From: Candidatus Borkfalkia stercoripullorum
Lineage (GTDB): Bacteria; Bacillota; Clostridia; Christensenellales; Borkfalkiaceae
DNA: 64,000 bases
Direction of reading: 5' to 3'
Assembly: GCA_019119395.1 (NCBI GenBank)
Contig: DWXC01000033.1
Coordinates: 49,854-113,853 of the forward strand
The position numbers were made by a program, and so were the translations under genes. Below are positions 51,742 through 60,973 of this stretch, one piece after another. How positions within the stretch are numbered: the stretch's first letter is position 1; the number at the start of each line of letters is the position of its first letter. Below the pieces are notes generated by a model. The model saw nothing but the letters and a program-made list of their open reading frames with translations. It was not told the origin of the DNA and did not search any database.

Positions 51742-53511
51742 ATGGAAGAAACAATGACTTTGCCGCAACGGGGCGGGGACGCGGAACGCGCGTTCCTGTC
51801 CCTGCAAAACCTCGAAAAGGTATATCCGAACGGGGAAAAAGCGGTCTATAATTTCAATCTCGACATCGACAAAAACGAATTTATCGTCATCGTCGGGCCT
51901 TCGGGCTGCGGCAAAAGCACGACGCTCCGCATGCTTGCGGGGCTGGAAGACATCACTTCGGGCGATATCTTCATGGAAGGGGAACTCATCAATTATAAGC
52001 CCTGCAAAGACCGCCGCATGGCGATCGTCTTTCAGAGCTATGCGCTTTACCCGCAGATGAACGTGTACGACAACATCGCGTTTCCCCTCACGATCAACAA
52101 ATATCCGATGCCCGCGGTAAACAAAGTGCTGACGGCCGACCGCGAGATCAGGAACATACTGAACACCGTTCCTTTCAAAAAATTCATCGGCGTGCTGTAC
52201 AACGTGTTCGCCGAAAAGGGAAAAACCGGCGCGAAGATCGAGGAGGTCGCAAACATCTTCGGAATTTCGCAGGAGGCGGGCAAACTGCTGTGCGGCTTCT
52301 TCCTTCCGCACAAAAAAGAGACGCTCGAAGCGCTCGGCGGCATGGAAGAGACGATCCGTTCCGAGATCGTCGGCAAACTTGACGGCGTCGTCGCGAAGGA
52401 AAGGGAGGAACTCGCGAAAAATGGGATCTCCCTCGATGAAGATTTTCATATATTGGACGAAAACGGGAATGCAAAAACGGAGATCCGCAGTTATACGCCG
52501 TACGAGATCAAGACGCGCGTCTACGAAACGGCGGACAAACTCGATCTGACGCCCTATCTCGACAAACTCCCGAAAGAGCTTTCGGGCGGGCAGATGCAGC
52601 GCGTCGCGCTCGGCCGCGCGATCATCAAAAACGTGCCCGTGTTCCTCATGGACGAGCCGCTTTCCAACCTCGACGCAAAACTGCGCCTCACCATGCGCAG
52701 CGAGATCGTCAAGCTGCACAACCGCATCAACGCGACGACGGTTTACGTCACGCACGACCAGACGGAAGCGATGACCATGGCGACGCGCATCGTCGTCATG
52801 TCCAAGGGCTTCGTGCAGCAGATCGGCACGCCCGAGGAGATCTACAACCGCCCCGTCAACATATTCGTCGCAAAATTTATCGGCTCTCCCGCCATGAACA
52901 TTTTTGAAATGAAGCTCGACCGTGCGGGCAAATGCCTGCGCTCGGGTGACTTTTCCATTCCCGTGGACGGCGCGTTTATCGAAAAGCACGACTCGTTTTA
53001 TGCGGAAAAGAAAGAAGAGTTTTCCCGTATGTGCGACTCGTTTGACGAAGCGGCGGGCGAAAAGGTGCTGAAGATTCTGTCCGTCACCGGCGAGCACGGC
53101 GGCAAGCGGGTGCGGAAAAAGGAAAAAAAGAGCATCTGGCAGAGTCTGAAACGCAAAAAAACTTCTGCGGAGGACGAGCTCGAATTCGAAAGGTCTGTCT
53201 GCGAACAGAAGCGCGACGATCTTGTCAACTTGTCGCCCGAACACGAACTTATAGTCGGCATCCGTCCCGAGCGGCTGAAGATCGAATTGTACGACCCTTC
53301 GAAAAAGTACGACGGCGGCTTCGTCGTAAAGCCCACCGTTTGCGAATTGCTCGGCGGTGAATACAACGTGCATTTCGATTACTGCGGCAAGGGTATGGTC
53401 GGTCAGATCGGTGCGGAAAACAAGGTCTCGACGAAAGACGAGGTCATCGTCCGCTTTTCCGCGAAGGATATCTACGTATTCGACCCGATCACGGGAGAAG
53501 TGATCGGATGA
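51742..53511 (+). CDS. sugar ABC transporter ATPase with large insertion
   Basis: A 589-residue MalK/UgpC-type ATPase. Walker A GPSGCGKST (about 52-60), Q-loop VFQSYALYP (about 96), signature LSGGQMQRVALGRA (about 280), Walker B VFLMDEPLSNLDA and H-loop VTHDQTEA are all intact, so it should be active. Between the Q-loop and the signature there are about 163 residues instead of about 40, an insertion of some 125 helical residues. A second charged insertion (about 425-495) splits the TOBE region. Family proteins are normally about 360-380 residues. It begins immediately after the permease stop. Confidence 0.93.
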   Translation: MEETMTLPQRGGDAERAFLSLQNLEKVYPNGEKAVYNFNLDIDKNEFIVIVGPSGCGKSTTLRMLAGLEDITSGDIFMEGELINYKPCKDRRMAIVFQSYALYPQMNVYDNIAFPLTINKYPMPAVNKVLTADREIRNILNTVPFKKFIGVLYNVFAEKGKTGAKIEEVANIFGISQEAGKLLCGFFLPHKKETLEALGGMEETIRSEIVGKLDGVVAKEREELAKNGISLDEDFHILDENGNAKTEIRSYTPYEIKTRVYETADKLDLTPYLDKLPKELSGGQMQRVALGRAIIKNVPVFLMDEPLSNLDAKLRLTMRSEIVKLHNRINATTVYVTHDQTEAMTMATRIVVMSKGFVQQIGTPEEIYNRPVNIFVAKFIGSPAMNIFEMKLDRAGKCLRSGDFSIPVDGAFIEKHDSFYAEKKEEFSRMCDSFDEAAGEKVLKILSVTGEHGGKRVRKKEKKSIWQSLKRKKTSAEDELEFERSVCEQKRDDLVNLSPEHELIVGIRPERLKIELYDPSKKYDGGFVVKPTVCELLGGEYNVHFDYCGKGMVGQIGAENKVSTKDEVIVRFSAKDIYVFDPITGEVIG

Positions 53512-54503
53512 GCGTTAAAAACGTCAGCCTGAAAGTGATCGCTTCGCAGATGAAAGTATCCATCAATACCGTCTCGCATTCGCTGCGCGACCTGGACGAC
53601 ATCTCCGAGCCGCTCAAACAGCGCATCCGCAAAAAGGCGATCGAACTCGGGTATATGCCCAACCACGTCGCGCAGAAAATGCGCAAGGACGAAAAGCCGC
53701 TCATCGCCATCCTCATCGATTCGTTCGTCAATCTGTATTTCAATACGTTCAGCAGCGCGCTGACCAAGCTGTTCCGCGAAAAAAACGAGTACGATTTTTT
53801 GTTCATCTGCGCCGACAGGCTCACGGTGGACGTCGTCAAGCAGTGCGTATTGCAGCGGGTCGATCTCGTCGTCACCCATTTCCATCCGGAAGAGGGCGTG
53901 TACGAATTCGCAAAACTGAACAACATCCAGATCGTTCTGATCAGCACCAAAGACAAATTCGGCAAAATGGATTCGGTAGGCGTGGACGAGCGGGGCGGCT
54001 GCCGCGCCGCGGCAAAATACCTTGCGGACGGTTCGGACGGCGGCTATATCTTTGTGGGCGTCGATTGTTTTTGCGCCCGCATGCGCTATTCGCTGTTCCG
54101 CCGCGCTTTAAAGGATATGGGCGTCGCGGGGGAAATCGTCTTTTTCAACACCGACAAAAAGGATATGCCCGCGCTTTTGGACATGATAGAGAAAGGGCGG
54201 CGCAAGATCTTCTTTTATAGCGACGGCGAAGCGTACACCGTTCTTGCAAAGCTTGACGAACTCACGGGCGGCGTCCGCGAACGCTTTCCCGATTTGAAGT
54301 TTATCGGTTTCGACGGGCTGTACAAATACGTTTACGGACTGCAGCGCATCGTGACCGTGCAGATCGATTATCCCGAGTTTGCGGAAACGGTCTATCAGGT
54401 CATCAAAGACAGGCTGGAAAACCCGAACGGCTATGCGAAGCAGTTGGTCGTGCCGGTCGCGCTCCCCGTAGGGCAGACCCCGCCTTCGCCGCAAACGCCG
54501 TAA
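53508..54503 (+). CDS. LacI-family transcriptional regulator
   Basis: A 331-residue regulator with an N-terminal LacI HTH (VSLKVIASQMKVSINTVSHSL, about 6-26) and hinge (NHVAQKMRK). A sugar-binding periplasmic-like domain follows (about 62-325). Its ATG overlaps the ATPase stop (4 bases), so it is the last gene of the transport operon and probably regulates it. The palindrome next to the operon's -35 box is a candidate operator, although it lacks the usual central CG. A terminator follows. Confidence 0.93.
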   Translation: MSVKNVSLKVIASQMKVSINTVSHSLRDLDDISEPLKQRIRKKAIELGYMPNHVAQKMRKDEKPLIAILIDSFVNLYFNTFSSALTKLFREKNEYDFLFICADRLTVDVVKQCVLQRVDLVVTHFHPEEGVYEFAKLNNIQIVLISTKDKFGKMDSVGVDERGGCRAAAKYLADGSDGGYIFVGVDCFCARMRYSLFRRALKDMGVAGEIVFFNTDKKDMPALLDMIEKGRRKIFFYSDGEAYTVLAKLDELTGGVRERFPDLKFIGFDGLYKYVYGLQRIVTVQIDYPEFAETVYQVIKDRLENPNGYAKQLVVPVALPVGQTPPSPQTP

Positions 54504-54528
54504 AGCGCTTATGAACGGAACAAACGGC

Positions 54529-54570
54529 AAGGGGCGGCAGACCGCATATGCGGCCTGCTGCCCCTTTTGC
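54529..54570 (+). terminator. terminator of the carbohydrate operon
   Basis: Arms AAGGGGCGGCAG (54529-54540) and CTGCTGCCCCTT (54555-54566) with one mismatch and an inner GCATATGC stem, followed by TTTT. Confidence 0.83.
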
Positions 54571-54632
54571 GCGCCCGAGGCCGGATTCTCTCGATCTTGT
54601 TTTAGGGCGGCGCGGCATGTTTCCGCAAAAAG

Positions 54633-54661
54633 TTGACAATTTTTGCGCCTTGCGCTATCAT
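54633..54661 (+). promoter_or_regulatory. promoter of the broken GH78 gene
   Basis: TTGACA at 54633-54638, 17-bp spacer, TATCAT at 54656-54661. Confidence 0.75.
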
Positions 54662-54689
54662 AAAACAAAAAACGGCGGGGGTTTTCGGC

Positions 54690-56327
54690 ATGGGCGGAAT
54701 TTTCAAACAGGGCAAATGGATATGGCTTCGGAAAAGCGGCATAAACCAATACGCGGATTTCGTCTGCAAATTTTATGCGGAAAACACGGAGGGGCTGACC
54801 CTTCGCGTCAGCGCGGATACCGATTACGCCGTTTACGTCAACGGTAAATTCGTGTACGCAGGTCAGTATCCCGATTATCCGCATTATAAAATCTACGACG
54901 ATCTGCCGCTGTCGGCGTACTGCGGGGCGGGAGAAAACCGTCTCGCGATCCTGTGCCGCTATGCCGGCGAGGACAGCAGCACCTATTATCGGGCGGAGGC
55001 GGGGCTGATCTTCGAGGTCTTGCAAAACGGAAAGGTTCTCGCCGCGAGCGGCGAGGCGACGCGCTCGCGCGAGGACAAGGGGTATCTGAGCGGGGAGACG
55101 GAATTTATCACCCCGCAGCTGGGGCGCACCTTTTATTACGACGCCTGTACTGACGACGGATGGATCTTTGAGGATGCGGAAGGGTTCTGCGAAAGCGTGC
55201 CCGTGCCGAAAGCCTGCTCTTTCGAGCCGCGCCCCGTGCCGCGGCTGAAAATATCGGAAAGTTTGCGCGCGGAGATCTGCGCGCAGGGGGAGTACATCGC
55301 GGGCACGCGCTCCGCTTGCGCGGCGGAACAGATCGCGCGTGCGTTTTTAAGCTACAAAGAACTCCCCGAAGGCGCGCCGCGCGCGCTGCCGTGCGGAGGC
55401 GTTCCTATGGAAACCTCTTCGGACGGGGTCTGGTTTATCGCCGACATGCGAGAGGAAACCGCGGGGTTTGTCGTTTTGGAGCTGGAAGTGCCGTGCGACG
55501 CGCAAATCCGCGTCGGGTTCGGCGAACATCTGCGCGACCTGCGGGTGCGCACGCGCATCGGCCCGAGGAATTTCGCGTTCGGCTTTAAGGCCAAGCGCGG
55601 GCGCAATCGCTTTTACGGCGCGCTGCGGCGGCTGGGCGGGCGGTATTTGCAGGTGCTGGCAGAAGCGCCCGGCGCGGTTGTGTACGACTGCCGCATTTTG
55701 CCCGCGGAATATCCCGTGCGGGAAACGCCCGTGCGGGCCGGAGACGGGCTTCGCCGCAAAATATACGAAAACGGCGTGCGTACCTTAAAAACGTGCATGC
55801 ACGAGCATTACGAGGACTGTCCCTGGCGCGAACAGGCGCTGTACGCCATGGACAGCCGCAATCAGATGCTGTTCGGGGCGTACGCGTTCGAAAACAACGA
55901 AGATTATGTCCGCGCGAACCTGCGGCTCATGCGGCACGGCGCGCGCAAAGACGGGCTTTTAGAACTGTGTTTCCCCGCACGGGTGGGCATAACCATCCCT
56001 TCTTTCAGCCTGTATTACGTGTTTGCCGTCGCGGAATATTTCGAAAGGACGGGCGATCTCGCTTTCGTGCGCGAAACGTACCCGTGCCTGGAAAACATCC
56101 TGCGGGCGTTTTCGTCCCGCAAGGACGGCACGGGGCTGATCCCGATTTTTACCGAACGGGAATACTGGAATTTTTACGAATGGCGCGACGGGCTGGACGG
56201 GCGGTACGTGTTCCGCGATTTCGATCTGCCCTTATCCTACGACAGCTGCCTGAACCTGCTGTATCTGATCGCCCTGCAAAAAATGCTGCCCGTTTGCCGC
56301 GCGCTCGGCAGAGAGGGGGCGGCGTGA
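54690..56327 (+). pseudogene. GH78 alpha-L-rhamnosidase-like gene, 3'-truncated
   Basis: 545 residues remain. The N-terminal beta-sandwich domains (LRVSADTDYAVYVNGKFVYAG) and the start of the (alpha/alpha)6 barrel (HEHYEDCPWREQALYAMDSR, about 370-390) are clear. The frame ends at GREGAA just where the barrel should continue for some 150-200 residues, so the second half of the active site is missing. A run of five G lies at the end; shifting one base there continues the frame as a 69-codon stretch (next entry). A good promoter and RBS remain. It could be a recent frameshift, a truncated but expressed protein, or a decayed gene. Confidence 0.65.
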
Positions 56328-56533
56328 TCGAATACGCCGCGGGCGAAACCGAACACGCCGTACAGAGTTTCATCGCGCATTTCTTCCGTTCGGAGGAAAC
56401 GGACGTCGTTTTCCCGGAAGAAGGGACGTTCGGCTTTATGGTCTGGGAATATCTCGATTCCGATTACGAGACGGACGAGATCGTCGTCTCTCCGCGGGGC
56501 CGGGCGCGCTGCATCACGACTTTTTCGGGTTGA
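56324..56533 (+). pseudogene. 69-codon remnant after the GH78 stop
   Basis: GTG at 56324 overlaps the GH78 stop. The peptide (VIEYAAGETEHAVQSFIAHF...) begins like a helix of an alpha/alpha barrel, which fits a shifted GH78 continuation. It then ends in unrelated sequence (FGFMVWEYLDSDYETDEIVV). It runs straight into the next fragment in a different frame. Confidence 0.4.
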
Positions 56534-56970
56534 AAGCAGACGGCTCTTTCGTGATCGGGGAATACGACCTTCTGGAAGAGATCTCGTCCGATCTCGTACA
56601 GGCCTGCGGCGGCAGGGGCGTGATCTTGCAGGACGGGCAGCCGTACGACATCAGTTATACCGAGGGCGGCGACGATCTCGGCGTCAACGTCCATCCGCGC
56701 ACGGCGGTGGGATTCCGCGAAAACGGCGATCTCCTCATCGTCGTCGCGGACGGGCGGCAGAGCGGCTATTCGGTCGGCATGAACCTTGTCGACCTCGCGC
56801 AGGTTTTCAAGAGCCTCGGCGCGGTCAGCGCCCTCAATCTCGACGGCGGCGGGTCGTCCACGTTCGTCACGAAAAACGCGGACGGCAGCCTGAGCGTCAA
56901 AAACAAAACCAGCAATTCGGGCGGCGCGCTCCGCGCCGTGGGCGATTGCCTGATCCTGACCGCCGCATAA
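56530..56970 (+). pseudogene. phosphodiester glycosidase (NAGPA/DUF2233) C-terminal fragment
   Basis: 146 codons from a TTG. The fragment carries the C-terminal half of the domain: FFGLKADGSFVIGEY (partly upstream of the TTG in the same frame), GVILQDGQPYD, HPRTAVGFRENGDLLIVVADGR and the catalytic-region signature NLDGGGSSTF. The N-terminal half, including the first substrate loop, is missing. There is no RBS. The junction with the preceding remnant is around 56505-56520, suggesting a deletion that fused two genes. Confidence 0.65.
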
Positions 56971-57002
56971 AAAAATATAGCGGGAAAAGTCTGTAAAGGC
57001 GA

Positions 57003-57031
57003 TTGCAATTTCTCTCGTTTTATATTAAAAT
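57003..57031 (+). promoter_or_regulatory. promoter of the intact GH78 gene
   Basis: TTGCAA at 57003-57008, 17-bp spacer, TAAAAT at 57026-57031. Confidence 0.7.
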
Positions 57032-57064
57032 GTTTATATTCACTTTATCAAGGAGGCATCATCG

Positions 57065-59230
57065 ATGCTGAAAGGGGATTTTATCGGCGTAAAAGAAGAC
57101 GCGAACGTCTTTGTGTTGGAAAAGAGATTCGCCGTAAAAGAGACGGGACGGGCGATCCTGCGAGCTACGGCGCTCGGGCTGTATTTTGCCGAGCTCAACG
57201 GCGCGCGCGTGGGCGACGCGTTCCTCACGCCGGGGTGGACGTCGTACAACAAGATGCTGCAGGTGCAGGAATACGACGTGACGCCGCTCGTAAAGGCGGG
57301 GGAAAACGTCCTTTCCTTTACCGTCGGGGAAGGCTGGTACAAGGGCCGCCTCACCTGGGTAAGCAAAACCTGCCTTTACGGCGAAAAGAGCGCCGTCTGC
57401 GCCGAACTTACGGTGAACGGCGCGGCCGTCGCCGAAACGGGCGCCGATTGGACGGCGCGGGAGAGCGCCATCCGCTTTTCGGGCATATACGACGGGGAAA
57501 CGGTCGATCTCACCTGCGATAGGAAGGCGCTCACGCCGTGCGTCGTCGCGTTCGATAAAAGCGCGCTCGCGGAGCAGATCGGCGGCTATGTCCGCAATAC
57601 GGAGCGCCTTGCCGTCAAAGAGGTCATACATACCCCCAAGGGGGAACTCGTGTACGACTTCGGCCAGAACATCGCGGGCGTGGCGGAGATCAGAACGCCC
57701 GAAAATTTTGACGGCACGATCGTCATGCGGTTCGCCGAGATCCTCGTGGACGGCAATTTTTATACGGACAACCTTCGCAGCGCAAAGGCGACGGACAGTT
57801 TTACGGCAAAGGGTGCGCACACGTTTTCGCCCGAATTTACCTTTCACGGTTTCCGTTATATGAAAATGGAGGGTGCGGAACTTCCCGCGGAAAGCGTTTC
57901 GGCTCTGGTGCGCCATACCGATATGGAGCGCACGGGCCTGATCGAAACGGGAGACGAGCTGTTCGACCGCTTCTTCCAAAACGTCGTCTGGGGGCAGAGG
58001 GGGAATTTCGTGGATATCCCCACCGACTGCCCGCAGAGAGACGAGCGCCTGGGCTGGACGGGCGACATCAACGCGTTCTGCCGCACGGCGGCGTATAATT
58101 ACGATATCCGCGCGTTCATGAAAAAGTGGCTCGCGGACGTAAGGAACGAGCAGACGGAAACGGGCGAGATCCCGCACGTCGTCCCCGACGCTTTAGGCTG
58201 GCACGGCGCGGACGCGCTCTGGAGCGACGCGGCTGTCATGATCCCCTGGACGCTGTATCAGATGTACGGGGACATCTCTTTCCTTTCCGAAAATTTCGCC
58301 ATGATCAAAAAATACCTCGCGGCGAAAGAGGCGAATACCGAAAACGGGCTCGTCGTGCGCGGGCACGAATATGCCGACTGGCTCGCCCTCGACGGGGAGA
58401 AATTCAAGGACAACATCCGCGGCAGGACGGACAGGAAGTTTCTTACGAGCGTGTTTTACGCCGCCGACCTGAAGATCGCGGCGGACATCGCCGCCGTTCT
58501 CGGCGACTCTTCGGAAAAGGGTTACAGGCGCAGGCGCGAAGAGGTGATTTCCGCGATCCGGGCGGAATACGTGACGCCGAACGGCAGGGTCGCGAGCGAC
58601 ACCATGACCGCGCAGGCGCTTGCGCTGCATTTCGATATCGTCCCGCAGGAGTGCAAACCCGCGCTCGTGCAAGTGCTTGCCGAAAACGCCGCCGCGCACG
58701 AATACCGCGTCACGACGGGCTTTTCGGGCACGCCTTTCCTTCTGTTCGCGCTGGCGGACAACGGCTGCTTCGACACGGCATGCAAAATTTTGATGAACGA
58801 GGAATACCCCGGCTGGCTTTACGAAGTGAAGATGGGCGCTACGACCGTCTGGGAGCGCTGGGATTCGCTCACGCCCGACGGCAAGCCCAATCCCGACGGC
58901 ATGAACAGTTACAACCATTATGCCTACGGGTCTGTCATGGAGTTTGTATACCGCCGCGTCGCGGGCATCGAGGCAGCCGCGCCCGGGTTTGAAAAAATAA
59001 AGGTCGCGCCCCGCCCTTGCGAGGGGCTTGCGCGCCTGCGCGCGGAGTACGACAGCGTTCGCGGGAAGATATGCTCTTCCTATGAATGCAAGGACGGAAA
59101 GATCGTCTACCGCATCCGCACGCCCGAAGGCGTGCCCGCGCAGATCTGCCTTCCCGGGGAAGCGCCGATCGAAACGGACGGCGGGGAATTTACATATGAG
59201 CGCGCGGCGGACGGGTTGCCTGTCGGATGA
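57065..59230 (+). CDS. GH78 alpha-L-rhamnosidase
   Basis: A 721-residue intracellular enzyme (no signal peptide) that releases terminal L-rhamnose. Domains: an N-terminal beta-sandwich (about 20-150), a second beta domain (about 190-290), an (alpha/alpha)6 barrel with the general-acid region DCPQRDERLGWTGD (about 320-333) and the C-terminal base region ATTVWERWDS (about 593-602), then a C-terminal beta-sandwich (about 635-715). AAGGAGG precedes the ATG by 8 bases. It is complete, in contrast to the upstream copy. It suggests that the locus handles rhamnose-containing glycans or glycosides. Confidence 0.93.
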   Translation: MLKGDFIGVKEDANVFVLEKRFAVKETGRAILRATALGLYFAELNGARVGDAFLTPGWTSYNKMLQVQEYDVTPLVKAGENVLSFTVGEGWYKGRLTWVSKTCLYGEKSAVCAELTVNGAAVAETGADWTARESAIRFSGIYDGETVDLTCDRKALTPCVVAFDKSALAEQIGGYVRNTERLAVKEVIHTPKGELVYDFGQNIAGVAEIRTPENFDGTIVMRFAEILVDGNFYTDNLRSAKATDSFTAKGAHTFSPEFTFHGFRYMKMEGAELPAESVSALVRHTDMERTGLIETGDELFDRFFQNVVWGQRGNFVDIPTDCPQRDERLGWTGDINAFCRTAAYNYDIRAFMKKWLADVRNEQTETGEIPHVVPDALGWHGADALWSDAAVMIPWTLYQMYGDISFLSENFAMIKKYLAAKEANTENGLVVRGHEYADWLALDGEKFKDNIRGRTDRKFLTSVFYAADLKIAADIAAVLGDSSEKGYRRRREEVISAIRAEYVTPNGRVASDTMTAQALALHFDIVPQECKPALVQVLAENAAAHEYRVTTGFSGTPFLLFALADNGCFDTACKILMNEEYPGWLYEVKMGATTVWERWDSLTPDGKPNPDGMNSYNHYAYGSVMEFVYRRVAGIEAAAPGFEKIKVAPRPCEGLARLRAEYDSVRGKICSSYECKDGKIVYRIRTPEGVPAQICLPGEAPIETDGGEFTYERAADGLPVG

Positions 59231-59256
59231 GCCGATCGCCGAACAGAATTGCATCG

Positions 59257-59288
59257 GCGGGGGAGAGCGGTTTGCTCTCCCCCGCGTT
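59257..59288 (+). terminator. hairpin after the GH78 gene
   Basis: Perfect 12-bp arms (59257-59268 and 59274-59285), loop of 5. The T-run is weak (GTTTCG). Confidence 0.65.
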
Positions 59289-59517
59289 TCGTGTGCCCGA
59301 TCCCTGCTTTTTCCGTATACGGAAGTCGGGAATAGCCGCGTGAAAAATTTTGCCGCAATCATAATCGGGGCGAAACTGCAGGCAGTCCCGAAATGCGGCC
59401 GCCGCATACCGCCGGGAAAATGCCGAGCGGATGCGGGCGGCTTTTATGCCAAAAAACTCCTTTGATTTTTGCGTGTTTTTTCTTTCTGCCCGCGCATACT
59501 GTCACAGAGGCGGAAAG

Positions 59518-60804
59518 ATGAGCGGGATCAGGAAAATCGCGTCGCTCGCAGTCCTTGCGGGCGTTTTTTTCATAGTTTGCGGGTTCGTTGCGGCCGGGAA
59601 GTACCCCGCGGGCACTTCGGTGAACGGCACGGATATTTCCGGCCTCACTTACGCGCGCGCGGAAGCGGCGGTCAGGGAAGGCGTGCGCCGCGAACTCGGC
59701 GGGGTACAACTGAAAATTTGCGTGGACGGGGAAATATTTCTCTTCCGCTATCCCGAGGTCAACGTAAAGACGGACATGCGCGCCGCGCTCGCGGCGGCAA
59801 AGAGGGGCGGGGCGCACCCGCTTTCCAAAAAATATTATCTCGTGCGGGGCGAAAGCGTTTTGCGCGGCATATGCGACGGCTTTTACCGCAAGAGCGAAAA
59901 CGCAAGTCTGTCTTTCGACGCTTCGGCTTCCGAACCGTTTTCGTACACGGCGGAGAGGAGCGGCAGGTATCTGGACGGAACGGTGTTGGAGCGCGCCGTT
60001 TCTGAAGCGCTGCAGGGCGGTTTCGGGGAGATCAGGCTGCAGACCGTGCGCACCCCGGCACGCGTCACGCTGCAAAAACTGCGCGACATGACCTGCCTGC
60101 TCGCAAAATTTACGACTCGGTTCAACCCTGCCGCCACGGGCAGGGCGGGCAACATCGCCCTTGCGGGCGAAAAGCTGAGCGGCACGATCGTAGGGGCGGG
60201 GGAAGAGTTTTCTTTCAACCGCACGGTGGGTGATCGCACCAAAAAGAACGGTTTTTCGGAGGCGCCGATCATCTTCGAAGGCGACTTCGTTTCGGGCGTG
60301 GGCGGCGGCGTGTGCCAGGCGAGCACCACCGTCTACAACGCCGCCCTGCTTGCGGGCATGGAAATCAAGGAGTACCACCCGCACAGCCTGTCCGTGGGGT
60401 ACGTCGAGCCGTCCTTCGACGCGATGGTCAGCGGGAAAAATGCGGATCTGCGCTTTATCAACCGTACGGGCGCGCCCGTGTACATGGTCTGCCGCGTCGC
60501 GGACGGGGCGATCACCGTTTCGCTATACGGCAAAAAAAGCGCGTATACCTACCGCCGCGAAAGCGCCGTCACCGAAGTCGTGTCCCCGCCCGAACCCGAA
60601 TATGCGGAGGGGGATAACGCAAAACTGCGCGCCGCCAAAGACGGGCTGAAAAGCCGCGGCTATCTTCTGACCTATAAAAACGGCGTGCTCGTCGGCAAAA
60701 AGCTTTTGCGCAAGGACAGTTATGCCCCCGTCCGCGCCGTTCTGCCCGCAAAAAAGGAGGAAGAAGAAAACGGGGATCTCTCTTCCCGCTTTACGATCTC
60801 TTAA
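59518..60804 (+). CDS. VanW family protein
   Basis: A 428-residue protein with an N-terminal signal anchor (about 7-30) and a peptidoglycan-binding-4-like domain (about 35-185). The VanW domain (about 195-340) has GTIVGAGEEFSFNRTVGDRT, SGVGGGVCQASTTVYNAALLAG and HPHSLSVGYVEP. A charged C-terminus (KKEEEEN) follows. VanW proteins are cell-wall associated; the biochemical role is unknown and resistance is not implied. The ATG at 59518 has GAGGCGGAAAG. Confidence 0.9.
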   Translation: MSGIRKIASLAVLAGVFFIVCGFVAAGKYPAGTSVNGTDISGLTYARAEAAVREGVRRELGGVQLKICVDGEIFLFRYPEVNVKTDMRAALAAAKRGGAHPLSKKYYLVRGESVLRGICDGFYRKSENASLSFDASASEPFSYTAERSGRYLDGTVLERAVSEALQGGFGEIRLQTVRTPARVTLQKLRDMTCLLAKFTTRFNPAATGRAGNIALAGEKLSGTIVGAGEEFSFNRTVGDRTKKNGFSEAPIIFEGDFVSGVGGGVCQASTTVYNAALLAGMEIKEYHPHSLSVGYVEPSFDAMVSGKNADLRFINRTGAPVYMVCRVADGAITVSLYGKKSAYTYRRESAVTEVVSPPEPEYAEGDNAKLRAAKDGLKSRGYLLTYKNGVLVGKKLLRKDSYAPVRAVLPAKKEEEENGDLSSRFTIS

Positions 60805-60886
60805 CGTAAAATTATAAAAAAACTGAACAATGTGCGTTATTATGTCTCCGAAAAATAGTATAAATTTCCGCATTTGGCGATAAAAT

Positions 60887-60939
60887 TTGTCAAGATAATT
60901 TGACAAACGATTGCAATACATGCGAGAAAGTGATAAAAT
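60887..60939 (+). promoter_or_regulatory. promoter of the GNAT-like gene with upstream inverted repeat
   Basis: TTGCAA (60911-60916), 17-bp spacer, TAAAAT (60934-60939). Just upstream is TTGTCAA (60887-60893) / TTGACAA (60900-60906), a 7+6+7 inverted repeat. Confidence 0.65.
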
Positions 60940-60973
60940 ATTTTCGGAAAACCGACAAAAAGTGAGGTCAAAA

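Noticed and set aside
50767..53373. 868-codon minus-strand frame opposite the ABC transporter genes
   Set aside because: It runs across three well-supported genes on the other strand; composition is typical of antisense frames.
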